DNA of 64,000 bases from UBA2357 sp041916775 (GTDB lineage Bacteria > Pseudomonadota > Gammaproteobacteria > Burkholderiales > Rhodocyclaceae), in NCBI GenBank assembly GCA_041916775.1, contig JAYRYZ010000001.1, positions 1 through 64,000 of the forward strand, in the 5' to 3' direction. The translations under genes were made by a program, and so were the position numbers. This document shows, in pieces, positions 8,933 to 17,242 of the stretch (positions within the stretch are counted from its first letter, which is position 1; the number at the start of each line of letters is the position of its first letter). The notes beneath the pieces were generated by a model, which had not been told where the DNA came from, searched no databases, and worked only from the letters and a program-made list of their open reading frames with translations.

Positions 8933-9979
8933 ATGAGCGAACACGCAAGCATCACCAACCAGAAGGACGGCAGCCGCTTCGTGCAGGCTGCCGGGGACAG
9001 CATCCTGCGCGCGGCCCTGCGTGCCGGTGTCGGGCTCGCCTACGAGTGCAACTCCGGCGGTTGCGGCGGCTGCAAGTTCGAGCTCCTGGCCGGCGAAATC
9101 GAGACCTTGTGGCCCGAGGCGCCAGGCCTCAGCGAGCGCGACAAGCGGCGCGGCCGGCACCTCGCCTGCCAGTGCCGGGCGTTTGGCGAGATCACGATCG
9201 CAGCGGCGAGTGCGGCCGAGTACGTGCCGGCCATCCCGCCGCGCCGCCGCTCGGCCCGGCTGGCGGGGGTGCGCGACATCACCCACGACCTGCGCGAGTT
9301 CCGCTTCGTCAGCCTGCAGGGCAGTGCCTTCCTGCCGGGGCAGTACGCCATGCTCGACCTGCCCGGCGTGAGCGCTTCCCGGGCGTACTCGATGAGCAAC
9401 ACGGCGAACGAGCGCGGCGAGTGGCACTTCCAGATCCGCCGCGTGCCGCACGGGCAGGGCACGCACACCCTGTTCGACCAGCTCGCGGTCGGCGACGAGG
9501 TCGGCCTCGACGGCCCCTACGGGCTCGCGTACCTGCGCACCGACAGCCCGCGCGACATCGTCTGTGTCGCGGGCGGTTCCGGCCTCGCGCCGATGGTGTC
9601 GATCGCCCGCGGCGCGGCGGAGGCGGGCTTCTTCGATGGCGCGGACAATGCGCGCACGCTGTACTTCTTCTACGGCGCTCGCACCCCGCGCGACGTGTGC
9701 GGCGAGGACATGCTGCGCGCGCTGCCCGGCTTCGGCGAGCGCATCCGCTTCATCCCGGTGGTGTCGCTGCCGGGCGAGGGTGGGGAGGGCGCAGGCGTCG
9801 CGTGGTCCGGCGCCACCGGCTACGTCCACGACCAGCTCGCGCGCGTGCTGCCGGCGCCCATGGCGCGCTACGAGTTCTACTTCGCCGGCCCGCCGCCCAT
9901 GACCCAGGCGATCCAGGAACTGCTGATGGTGGGCCACAAGGTGCCCTTCGGGCAGATCCACTTCGACCGCTTCTTCTGA
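8933..9979 (+). CDS. tmoF: NADH-dependent ferredoxin reductase of toluene monooxygenase
   Basis: A 348-residue reductase that takes electrons from NADH through FAD and a plant-type [2Fe-2S] cluster to the Rieske protein. Cluster cysteines are C39, C44, C47 and C79 (YECNSGGCGGCKF then LACQC). The FAD-binding motif RAYSMSN and the nucleotide-binding segment VAGGSGLAPMVSIARG follow, and the protein ends in the usual FGQIHFDRFF. The ATG at 8933 is chosen because translation from 8801 would overlap tmoE with an Arg-rich, non-homologous extension. The protein is slightly longer than T4moF (326). Confidence 0.93.
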   Translation: MSEHASITNQKDGSRFVQAAGDSILRAALRAGVGLAYECNSGGCGGCKFELLAGEIETLWPEAPGLSERDKRRGRHLACQCRAFGEITIAAASAAEYVPAIPPRRRSARLAGVRDITHDLREFRFVSLQGSAFLPGQYAMLDLPGVSASRAYSMSNTANERGEWHFQIRRVPHGQGTHTLFDQLAVGDEVGLDGPYGLAYLRTDSPRDIVCVAGGSGLAPMVSIARGAAEAGFFDGADNARTLYFFYGARTPRDVCGEDMLRALPGFGERIRFIPVVSLPGEGGEGAGVAWSGATGYVHDQLARVLPAPMARYEFYFAGPPPMTQAIQELLMVGHKVPFGQIHFDRFF

Positions 9980-10021
9980 CGCGCTGCATCGTCGGCGCAG
10001 CGCGCAACGAACACAGAACAG

Positions 10022-10042
10022 CAGATAACAGATAACAGACAA
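10022..10042 (+). repeat. Three tandem 7-mers upstream of the FadL-type gene
   Basis: CAGATAA, CAGATAA and CAGACAA follow one another in an unusually A-rich 60-bp stretch between tmoF and the outer-membrane channel gene. This is low-complexity sequence of unknown role; it may help expose the downstream ribosome-binding site. Confidence 0.5.
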
Positions 10043-10067
10043 CAACCATGACGGGAGGAGACCACCC

Positions 10068-11444
10068 ATGCCGAACAAGAACATGACGACTGCGCTGGCC
10101 TGTGCCGCGCTCGCGCTATCCAGCCCGGCGGCCCTGGCCACCGATGTGTTTCAGCTCGAGGGCTTCGGCGCCGTCTCGCGCGCGATGGGCGGCACCGCCG
10201 TCGCGCACGATGTGGGCCCCGCCGGGATGCTGACCAACCCCTCGACGCTGTCGCTCGGCGAGGGCGGCCGCGAGCTCATGCTCGGGCTGGACGTCGTGAC
10301 CACCGACATCCGCGTCCGCAACACGGCCACCGGCGAGTCGGTGGATTCCGCGACGCACAGTCGCAACCGCGGCCCCTATCTGGCGCCCGAGCTGGCCCAC
10401 ACTCACCGCTTCGGCGACCTCACCATCGGCATCGGCGCATTCGCGCAGGGCGGCCTCGGCACTGAATATGGACGCACGAGCTTCCTGTCGCGGGCCAGCG
10501 GCGGTGTCGACACCGGGCTGGAGAACGCCAGCCGCCTGCTGGTGCTCGATATCCCGCTCGCCGCGAGCTACAAGGTGAGCGACACGCTCACCGTCGGCGG
10601 CAGCATCGACGCGCTATGGCAAGGCCTCAACCTCGATCTGCTGCTTGGTGTGGACCAGGTCGGCAGCCTGATCGGCGCCGGGCGCGCCAGCGGCTCGCTG
10701 GTGCCCGCGCTGGGCAGCATTCCAGGGTTGCAGGGCGCGCACTTCAGCCTCAGCCGCAACAAGATGCTGAGTAGCGGCGTCGACGCCTGGGGTATTGGCG
10801 GGCGCTTCGGCCTGACCTGGCAGGCGACGGCCGATACCCGCATCGGCGCGGCCTACAACTTCCGTAGCGACATCGGCGACATGGACGGCCCCGCGACGCT
10901 CACCGCGGTCTCGGACATGATCGGGCAGGTGCCGCTCACCGGCCGGATCAGCATCCGCGATTTCCAGATGCCGGCGAAGCTCGCGATCGGCGTGAGCCAC
11001 CGGCTGACGCCGCAGTGGATGGTGGCGGCGGACGTCTCACGGGTGTTCTGGAGCGACGTCATGAAGGACATCAAGGTCGCCTTCACCGCCGACGCCGGCG
11101 GCAACCTGGATGTGCGGCTGCCGCAGGATTACCGCGACCAGACCCTCCTCGCGCTCGGTACGGCCTACACGCTGACGCCGGAGTGGACGCTGCGCGCCGG
11201 CGCCCGCTTCGCCAGCCAGGCGCTGCGCGCGCAGACCCTGTTCGCGGTGATCCCGGCGACGCCCACCCGGCACCTGTCGTTCGGCTTCTCGTATGCCGTG
11301 TCGCCCACGAGCCGCATCGACTTCGCGTTCTCCCACGCGCTGCGCGAGAAGATGACGAACCGTAGCCTGCCGAACACCTCGGCGCCGGTCGAGGTCGCGC
11401 ACGCGCAGAACAACGCGACGCTCAACTTCACGCTCCGCTTCTGA
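10068..11444 (+). CDS. tmoX: FadL/TodX-family outer-membrane channel (aromatic uptake)
   Basis: A 458-residue outer-membrane protein with a signal peptide (residues 1-25, cut near AALA-TD). It has the FadL-family start FQLEGFGAVSRAMGGTAVAHDVGPAGMLTNPS, including the NPA-like 'NPS' loop, many beta-strand-like segments and a terminal aromatic residue (TLNFTLRF). TodX and TmoX homologues help toluene cross the outer membrane. In Pseudomonas the gene leads the operon; here it is last, behind tmoF, and is followed by a terminator. The ATG follows CGGGAGGAGACCACCC. The gene symbol is assigned by context. Confidence 0.88.
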   Translation: MPNKNMTTALACAALALSSPAALATDVFQLEGFGAVSRAMGGTAVAHDVGPAGMLTNPSTLSLGEGGRELMLGLDVVTTDIRVRNTATGESVDSATHSRNRGPYLAPELAHTHRFGDLTIGIGAFAQGGLGTEYGRTSFLSRASGGVDTGLENASRLLVLDIPLAASYKVSDTLTVGGSIDALWQGLNLDLLLGVDQVGSLIGAGRASGSLVPALGSIPGLQGAHFSLSRNKMLSSGVDAWGIGGRFGLTWQATADTRIGAAYNFRSDIGDMDGPATLTAVSDMIGQVPLTGRISIRDFQMPAKLAIGVSHRLTPQWMVAADVSRVFWSDVMKDIKVAFTADAGGNLDVRLPQDYRDQTLLALGTAYTLTPEWTLRAGARFASQALRAQTLFAVIPATPTRHLSFGFSYAVSPTSRIDFAFSHALREKMTNRSLPNTSAPVEVAHAQNNATLNFTLRF

Positions 11445-11479
11445 GCGCCGGTTTTCGCACCCTCCTCAGGTGCTCTTGG

Positions 11480-11504
11480 AGCGAGGCATGCCTCGCTTTT
11501 TTTT
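11480..11504 (+). terminator. Rho-independent terminator of the tmo operon
   Basis: The perfect palindrome GCGAGGCATGCCTCGC (a 6-bp stem with a CATG loop, extended by an A-T pair) is followed by eight T, 36 bp after the tmoX stop codon. This is the clearest intrinsic terminator in the window. It separates the structural genes from the sensor-kinase gene, which therefore probably has its own promoter or depends on readthrough. Confidence 0.9.
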
Positions 11505-11550
11505 CCGAGGTGTCGGATGCTCTATCTTCGCTAGTCACTGCGATGCGCGC

Positions 11551-14436
11551 ATGCAAACCAATTCGGGCCTCACGCCTCCTGGCCGGGGCGCCACGGTGAA
11601 GGGGGTGGTGCTTTCGGACGGCGAACCGCAGGACGTGCGGCGGCAGAAGCTCGCCCGCATCATCCTCGACTCGATGTACCAGTTCCTCGGCTTGCTGGAC
11701 GTCGCCGGCAACGTCATCGAGATCAACCAGGCGGCGCTGGACGGCGCCGGGGTGCGGCTCGAGGACGTCGCCGGCAAGCCCTTCTGGGATGCACGCTGGT
11801 GGGCGCTGTCGGAGGACACGCGGGCGCGCGTGCGCGGCATGGTCGAGGAGGCCGCGGCGGGGCGCTTCGTGCGCTGCGACATCGAGATCTACGGGGAGTC
11901 GCGCGGGGTCAAGACCATCGTCGTCGACTTCTCGCTCACGCCGATCTTCGACGACAGCGGGCAGGTGGCCTTTCTGCTGCCAGAGGGACGCAACATCTCG
12001 GAGAAGATCGCGATCGAGGCCGAGCTCACGCGCCGCAACAACGAGGTGCAGGCTGCGCTGGAGAAGCTGCGCAAGATCGACGGCTTCAAGACCAAGTTCT
12101 TCGCCAACGTCAGCCACGAACTGCGCACGCCGCTCACGCTCATCCTCGGGCCGGTGAACCAGCTGCTGCAGTCGTCGCGCAACCTGTCCGACCGCGAGCG
12201 CTTCCGCCTGCTCACCATCCAGCGCAATGCCCAGGGTTTGCTGGAGCAGGTGAATGACCTGCTCGACCTCGCCCGCATCGACGCCGGCGAGATGCCGCTG
12301 GTGTATGTATGCGCCGACATCGTCGAGCTTGTGCAGGACGTGGCCGAGGGCTTCGAGGCGGCAGCGGGCGAGCGTGGCATCGCGCTGTCGTTTGCCGGCG
12401 AGCGCGAGCTCTATGTGGACGTTGACCGTGCCAAGTTCGTGCGTGTGGTGACCAACCTGCTCTCCAACGCCTTCAAGTTCACCCCGCCCGGCGGGCGCAT
12501 CCGCTGCTCCTTCGAGCGCCTGCCCGGCGAGCGTGCACTTATCAGCGTGCAGGACAGCGGCCCGGGCGTTCCCAACAGCCACAAGCTCGCCGTCTTCGAC
12601 CGCTATGCGCAGGGCGAGGACGCCTACTCTGCCAAGGGCAGCGGTTTGGGGCTCAACATCGTCAAGGAGTTCGTCGAGCTGCACCACGGCACGATCTCGC
12701 TCCTCGATGCGCCCGAGCGTGGCGCGCTGTTCCAGGTCGAGCTGCCCCTGCGTGCCCCGGCAGGCGCCTTCGTCCGCGCGCGCGACAGCAGCTGGCAGCC
12801 GGCCGGCGCCATCGAGCTGCAGCGCCCGGTGGATGCACCCAGGCAGCAGGAGAACGCCGGCCATCCGCGCATCGTCGTCGCCGAGGACAACCCGGATCTG
12901 CGCCAGTTTCTGTACGACGTGCTGGCCGACGACTACCGCGTGACGCTGGTCGAGGACGGCGCGCAGGCGCTCGCCGTGGTGTGCGCCGATCCGCCCGACC
13001 TCGTCATCACCGACCTGATGATGCCGCACATGGATGGCGAGCGTTTCATCCATGAGCTGCGTCATCGCCAGCGCTCGCATGTGCCGGTGCTGGTGTTGTC
13101 GGCGCGCGCCGACGACGCGCTGCGCCAGACCCTGCTCGAGGATTTCGTCCAGGATTACCTCACCAAGCCCTTCTCGCCGCAGGAGCTGCGCGCGCGGGTG
13201 CGCAACCTGGTGTCGGTGAAGCGCACCGTGGACATCCTGCAGAAGGAGCTCAACTCGCAGGCCTCCGACATCAGCGAGCTCACCAACGGCCTGATCGCGA
13301 GCCGCAAGTCGCTGCAGGAGAGCCTGCGCGCGTTGCAAATCTCGGAGCGCCGCTGGCTGGGTTTCTACGAGAACACCGCGGTGGGCATCGCGCTGATCGA
13401 CGCCGACGGCAAGATCATGAAGGCCAACCCGGCGTTGCAGCAGATGCTCGGCTACGGCCCGCAGGCCATCCTCGACGTGTCGCTGGTTGATATCAGCGAG
13501 GCGACCGAGCGCGCCAGCACGCGCGACAACGTCTACAGCCTGCTCGAAGGGCGGCGCGGCAGCTACCAGGTGGAGAAGCGCTACGCGCGGCGCGACGGCA
13601 GCTTTCTCTGGGCCAAGGTGTGCGCCTCGGTGATCCCGGTGGTGGATCGCGAGGGGCCGCGCATCGCCGTCATCGTCGAGGACCTGAGCGCGCAGAAGGG
13701 CGCCGAGGATGCGCTCGCGAAGACCCAGGCCGACCTCGCGCGCGTCTCGCGCCTGACCACGATGGGCGAACTCGTCGCCTCCATCGCCCACGAGGTCAAC
13801 CAGCCGCTCGCCGCCATCGTCACCAACAGCCACGCCGCGCTGCGCTGGCTGGAGCGCGACGAGCCCGACCATGACGAGGTGGTGGCGGCGCTGCAGCGCG
13901 TGCATCGCGACGCGGCGCATGCGGGCAACGTGATCACGCGCATCCGCGGCTTCCTGCGCAAGGAGGGGCTGAAGCGCGCGCGGGTCGATGTGGCGGGCAT
14001 GATCGACGCGCTCGTGCAGATGCTGCAGCGCGCCCTGGGTGAGGCCGGGGTGAGCGTCGAGGTGCGCCTGCCGGCGTCGCTGCCGGTGCTCATCGGCGAT
14101 CAGGTGCAGCTGCAGCAGGTCATCCTCAATCTGCTGGTCAACGCCATCGACGCGATGCGCACCCAGCCCGACCGGGCGCGCCGCATTGTCGTCGAGGTGC
14201 AGGCGTGCGCCGCGCGCGGTCTCCTCTTCAGCGTCGAGGACAGCGGCCCGGGCGTGCCCGCCGACATGGCGGCGACGCTCTTCGAGCCCTTCTGCTCGAG
14301 CAAGAGCGACGGCCTGGGCATGGGCCTCGCGATCAGCAAGTCCATCGTCGAGCACCACGGCGGCGCGCTGTGGCTCGACGCCTCCGGCGCGGAGGGCGCG
14401 CGCTTCGCGTTCAGCATCCCGGTGGGCAGCGCATGA
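11551..14436 (+). CDS. tmoS: TodS/TmoS-like double sensor histidine kinase
   Basis: A cytoplasmic hybrid kinase of about 961 residues with the TodS domain order: PAS1, HisKA/HATPase 1 (FANVSHELRTP, His near 189), receiver (VITDLMMPHMDG, Asp near 488), PAS2, and HisKA/HATPase 2 (SIAHEVNQPLAAI, His near 747). PAS1 keeps the GKPFW-ARWW segment that in TodS lines the toluene pocket, so it should sense aromatic effectors (inference from family). No transmembrane segment is seen. The GTG at 11470 lies inside the tmo terminator and would add unrelated residues, so the ATG at 11551 is preferred. The end overlaps the response regulator gene by ATGA. Confidence 0.92.
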   Translation: MQTNSGLTPPGRGATVKGVVLSDGEPQDVRRQKLARIILDSMYQFLGLLDVAGNVIEINQAALDGAGVRLEDVAGKPFWDARWWALSEDTRARVRGMVEEAAAGRFVRCDIEIYGESRGVKTIVVDFSLTPIFDDSGQVAFLLPEGRNISEKIAIEAELTRRNNEVQAALEKLRKIDGFKTKFFANVSHELRTPLTLILGPVNQLLQSSRNLSDRERFRLLTIQRNAQGLLEQVNDLLDLARIDAGEMPLVYVCADIVELVQDVAEGFEAAAGERGIALSFAGERELYVDVDRAKFVRVVTNLLSNAFKFTPPGGRIRCSFERLPGERALISVQDSGPGVPNSHKLAVFDRYAQGEDAYSAKGSGLGLNIVKEFVELHHGTISLLDAPERGALFQVELPLRAPAGAFVRARDSSWQPAGAIELQRPVDAPRQQENAGHPRIVVAEDNPDLRQFLYDVLADDYRVTLVEDGAQALAVVCADPPDLVITDLMMPHMDGERFIHELRHRQRSHVPVLVLSARADDALRQTLLEDFVQDYLTKPFSPQELRARVRNLVSVKRTVDILQKELNSQASDISELTNGLIASRKSLQESLRALQISERRWLGFYENTAVGIALIDADGKIMKANPALQQMLGYGPQAILDVSLVDISEATERASTRDNVYSLLEGRRGSYQVEKRYARRDGSFLWAKVCASVIPVVDREGPRIAVIVEDLSAQKGAEDALAKTQADLARVSRLTTMGELVASIAHEVNQPLAAIVTNSHAALRWLERDEPDHDEVVAALQRVHRDAAHAGNVITRIRGFLRKEGLKRARVDVAGMIDALVQMLQRALGEAGVSVEVRLPASLPVLIGDQVQLQQVILNLLVNAIDAMRTQPDRARRIVVEVQACAARGLLFSVEDSGPGVPADMAATLFEPFCSSKSDGLGMGLAISKSIVEHHGGALWLDASGAEGARFAFSIPVGSA

Positions 14437-15056
14437 AGACGATGGCCTCCCTCTCCCCCACGGTGTACGTCGTCGACGACGACGCCTCCATCCGCGAATC
14501 CCTGAGCAGCCTCATCCGCGCCGAGGGCATGCTGGTCGAGGTCTTCGCCTCGCCACTCGACTTCCTCGCGCTCGACGGGCTCAAGGCGTTCTCCTGCGTG
14601 GTGCTCGACGTGCGCATGCCCGGGCTCGACGGCCTTGCGCTGCAGGAGGAACTCGCGCGCCGCGGCTGGGATCCACCCATCATCTTCATCACCGGCCATG
14701 GCGACGTGCCGGACGCGGTGCGCGCGATGAAGGCCGGCGCCATCGACTTCCTCAAGAAGCCCTTCGAGCACTTCGCCCTGATGCACGCCATCACCGCGGC
14801 GCTGTCGCGCGTGAGCAGCGCCTTCCACAAGAAGCTGGAGGTGGCGGAGCTGCAGGCGCGCTTCGACCAGCTCACCCCGCGCGAGAAGGAAGTCCTCTTC
14901 CTCGCCATCCAGGGCAAGGCCAACAAGGTCATCGCGCTCGACCTCGGCATCTCCGAGAGCACCATCAAGGTGCACCGCCACAACGTCATGAGCAAGATGC
15001 ACCTGCGCTCGCTGCCCGAGCTCGTGCTGGCGGTGCAGCGGCTGAAGCAGGGGTGA
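14433..15056 (+). CDS. tmoT: TodT/TmoT-like response regulator (FixJ/LuxR type)
   Basis: A 207-residue two-domain regulator. The N-terminal receiver has DDD near residue 16, the phosphoacceptor D59 in VVLDVRMPG and the conserved Lys in FLKKPF. The C-terminal LuxR-type helix-turn-helix reads LTPREKEVLFLAIQGKANKVIA then ESTIKVHRHNVMSKM. Size and order match TodT (206 residues). It is translationally coupled to the kinase gene by an ATGA overlap. It is the probable activator of the tmo promoter upstream of 5179. Confidence 0.92.
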   Translation: MKTMASLSPTVYVVDDDASIRESLSSLIRAEGMLVEVFASPLDFLALDGLKAFSCVVLDVRMPGLDGLALQEELARRGWDPPIIFITGHGDVPDAVRAMKAGAIDFLKKPFEHFALMHAITAALSRVSSAFHKKLEVAELQARFDQLTPREKEVLFLAIQGKANKVIALDLGISESTIKVHRHNVMSKMHLRSLPELVLAVQRLKQG

Positions 15057-15113
15057 AAGGGGGGGGATTGGTGGAGTTTGTGGGGTGTATCCGGGGGCGT
15101 TGGTATGTCGGCC
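15026..15113 (+). repeat. Imperfect direct repeat, copy 1 (tmoT tail and downstream)
   Basis: The tmoT end (15026-15048) matches 15695-15717 at 22 of 23 bases (GCTGGCGGTGCAGCGGCTGAAGC versus a single G/C change). Patchy similarity continues after the stop (GGTGGAGTT..., then TATGTCGGCC in both). The second copy lies after the XRE gene, so that gene is bracketed by the repeat. Confidence 0.6.
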
Positions 15114-15272
15114 ACAGCGGTCATTAGCTAGTGGCGGCCTTTGCAGTCGCAATGCGCCGGTTACCTGTCGCTCGCTCGCGTGGGTGAGGCGAGCGTCAGC
15201 TGCCCCACTCAGCGAACTTGCGTCATCGACCCGTTTCAATCACCTGCGCCATCTCTGCTGATCTTGCGTCGC

Positions 15273-15288
15273 GTATAAGATTTGATAC
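15273..15288. promoter_or_regulatory. Candidate operator/promoter of the XRE gene
   Basis: GTATAAGATTTGATAC is an inverted repeat with GTAT/ATAC ends about 39 bp before the XRE gene. Its left part (TATAAG) resembles a -10 element, so repressor binding here would block transcription, as is usual for autoregulated antitoxin genes. The assignment rests on pattern only. Confidence 0.35.
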
Positions 15289-15326
15289 CTTGATTGCAAG
15301 GCTGTTGTCCAGGAAAGGAGCAAGAA

Positions 15327-15659
15327 ATGAGCATCGAGACCAAATCCATGCACATCACCCCCGTCGGCGGCAACGTGTTCGCTGACTTGGGGTTTGAACC
15401 GGAAGAAGCGGCAGCGCTGAAGGCCGAATCGCAACGAATCATCTCCGAAAAGCTGGCCATCAAGGACTCCTTGATGACCGAACTGGCGGGCTGGATTGAG
15501 ACGAAGAAGCTCAAGCAAGCTGAAGCTGCTGAGATTCTCGGCGTGACACGTCCGCGTGTTTCCGACGTAATCAACAAGAAGGCCACTAAATTCACCATTG
15601 ATGCACTGGTGGACATGCTGGCACGAACAGGCAAGCACGTTCAGTTGTCTGTTCAGTAA
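15327..15659 (+). CDS. XRE-family helix-turn-helix protein (HigA-like antitoxin, orphan)
   Basis: A 110-residue protein with one helix-turn-helix in its C-terminal half (LKQAEAAEILGVTRPRVSDVINKK). It resembles the XRE-type antitoxins that follow HigB/Gp49-like toxins. No toxin ORF is present in the 270 bp upstream, so it appears to be an orphan or a regulator of something else. The ATG at 15327 has AAGGAGCAAGAA in front. The gene lies between two imperfect copies of the tmoT 3' end, which suggests that it was brought in by a duplication or insertion event. Confidence 0.8.
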   Translation: MSIETKSMHITPVGGNVFADLGFEPEEAAALKAESQRIISEKLAIKDSLMTELAGWIETKKLKQAEAAEILGVTRPRVSDVINKKATKFTIDALVDMLARTGKHVQLSVQ

Positions 15660-15694
15660 TTCTTGATGGACGGTAGGGCACAGACCACGGATTC

Positions 15695-15790
15695 GCTGGC
15701 GCTGCAGCGGCTGAAGCCGTTGGGATAGAGCCGGTGGAGTTGATTGGTGGCGATCGGGGGTTCTGGGCTGGGGGTGTCAGTATGTCGGCC
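15695..15790 (+). repeat. Imperfect direct repeat, copy 2
   Basis: Second copy of the tmoT-tail-like sequence (see 15026-15113). It translates in the corresponding frame as SLALQRLKPLG then stop, against VLAVQRLKQG at the real end of tmoT. It appears to be a fragment of a related regulator gene or the far side of a duplication. Confidence 0.55.
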
Positions 15791-15853
15791 GATGCAGCCG
15801 ATCAACCCGATGCCGGTGGTCAGCGCCCTTGAGGCCGGCGGGTCGTCGACGGG

Positions 15854-16213
15854 TCAAGCCGCAGCGGCCACGTGCATATCGACATGGATATCTGCGAACG
15901 GACAGCGCAGCGCACCGGCTTCATTGCGCTCGACAAGACCCAGCGCAACCAGCTTGGTCGCGTCCTCATGTACGCGTTTCACATCGCGTCCGAGACGGCG
16001 CGATAGCTCGCGCAGGCCGACGGCGCCTCCGTCCTGCTGGAGGGCCTGCACAATCGCCCAGCGGCGTTCCGTGAGATGGCCAAAAAAGGCGCCGGGGGTC
16101 TCGAAATTGAGTGTTTCGCCCTGATAAGTCGTGGTACTTGCGGCCTGGCCGGCTTTGCGGAGCGCGCCACGCCAATCCGGTCCCAGGGTGATGGTCAGGC
16201 AACGTGTATTCAT
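15854..16213 (-). CDS. TumA-like antitoxin / winged-helix DNA-binding protein
   Basis: A 119-residue protein with a winged-helix core (ERRWAIVQALQQDGGAVGLRELSRRLGRDVKRVHEDATKLVALGLVER, split here only by wording). This is the pattern of the small HVO_A0114-type DNA-binding proteins that act as the antitoxin partner of TumE toxins. It overlaps the upstream TumE-like gene by ATGA (16210-16213), so the pair is co-translated toxin first, antitoxin second. It probably also represses the operon. The C-terminus DIHVDMHVAAAA is His/Ala-rich. Confidence 0.75.
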   Translation of the reverse strand: MNTRCLTITLGPDWRGALRKAGQAASTTTYQGETLNFETPGAFFGHLTERRWAIVQALQQDGGAVGLRELSRRLGRDVKRVHEDATKLVALGLVERNEAGALRCPFADIHVDMHVAAAA

Positions 16214-16494
16214 GGCGCCCTCCGTTTCTCCACTTCGGTGATGAAATCTGCGATGAGTTGGTCAACCGTCGAAAAATGGTAGGGATGCTCTTCACCGTCG
16301 ATGTGGCAGTGATCACCCTTACCCCGCTCGTTATCGAAACCGACCACGCGCACGCCTTCCACCACGTAGACCAGGCGGTACTTGAAACCCTGCTCCGTTG
16401 GCGGCACGGCTTCAGGTACGCGCCAGACAATCATCTGAATGATGCCGCCATCGTCGGCGACATGCTTGAACTCGGTGATGAGTTTCGCATCCAT
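16210..16494 (-). CDS. TumE-family toxin of a toxin-antitoxin pair
   Basis: About 94 residues from the start MDAKLITEFKHVADDGGIIQM. The motifs YRLVYV and VVGFDNERGKGDHCHIDGEEHPYHF match the TumE (DUF6516) family, whose core is the 'YDNERGKGDHRH' segment; residues D, E, G, D, H and H are all kept. An upstream in-frame start at 16632 would add 46 residues unlike the family and is rejected. It overlaps the antitoxin gene by ATGA. The toxic activity (probably acting on RNA) is known for the family, not shown here. Confidence 0.8.
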   Translation of the reverse strand: MDAKLITEFKHVADDGGIIQMIVWRVPEAVPPTEQGFKYRLVYVVEGVRVVGFDNERGKGDHCHIDGEEHPYHFSTVDQLIADFITEVEKRRAP

Positions 16495-16666
16495 GTTGGC
16501 GACAATGCCATCATGTGCCTGCGCTGTCAATTGCGCCAACGGCAATGGTGCGGATCGTAAGTCCTGACTTTGACACCACCAAGTAACACGCCCCGCCGCA
16601 AGGCGCGCAGCGCAAGGCATCCGGTGAGGCACCGGAAACGGCCGTGTATCTATGTGGAAGTCGATC

Positions 16667-17242
16667 TCAGTCGAGCCTGAGAATGGCGGGCGGTGGCTTG
16701 ATCTTCAATGCTTTCAGTCGGTTAGCAGCTTCCGTCGTGGGTTCGGTGACCTGCCAGACGGTGCCGTTGGGGCTGGACAATTGCGCGAGCTGAATGCGCT
16801 TGAGGTCATCGCGCACGTTGCGCCAGGTACCCTGGCAGGCGTGCTCGATCACGCGTTCCAGTAGCAGCGACAGCACGGTAATCGCGATGTGGGCATGGAT
16901 GCGGTGGGGCGCCCAGTGGAACACTGGACGCATGCGCAGGCCGCCCTTCATGGTGCGCCAGGCTTCTTCGACGCGCTGCTGCTGCTTGTAGCCGAGCGCC
17001 ATGTCCTCGGCGGTGAGGGTGTAATCGTTGCTGTGGACGACGAACTTGCCGTCGAAGCGTTCGAGTTCAGCGATGGCCTGCCGATCGATGGCCAGGCCCC
17101 GCTTGGTCTCCTTCAGGAAGCGCCCGTAGCGGGCACTGCTGCGCAGCGCGCACACGCGCTTGCTGTGCCCGCCCTCGTCCTGATCGGCCAGACATGCAAG
17201 CTCGGCCTCGAGTTCGCGGATGCGCTCGTCACGTGCCACCAC
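16667..17242 (-). pseudogene. IS1634-like transposase, C-terminal fragment
   Basis: About 190 codons of the C-terminal part of a DDE transposase. Recognisable family segments are YGRFLKETKRG, RFDGKFVVHSNDYTLTAEDMALGYKQQQRVEEAWRT (quoted in part) and VFHWAPHRIHAHIAITVLSLLLER, with the terminal DDE-type Glu in VEEAWR. The N-terminal half is missing: coding similarity stops near 17242, where sequence of an oppositely oriented nucleotidyltransferase begins. No matching terminal inverted repeats were identified, so the element is dead. Confidence 0.75.

Noticed and set aside
11428..14358. A 976-codon minus-strand frame opposite the TodS-like gene
   Set aside because: Shadow of the kinase gene; the sense strand has complete PAS/HisKA/receiver motifs.
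16495..16632. N-terminal extension of the TumE-like toxin
   Set aside because: The extra 46 residues do not resemble the family; the protein fits the normal size from 16494.
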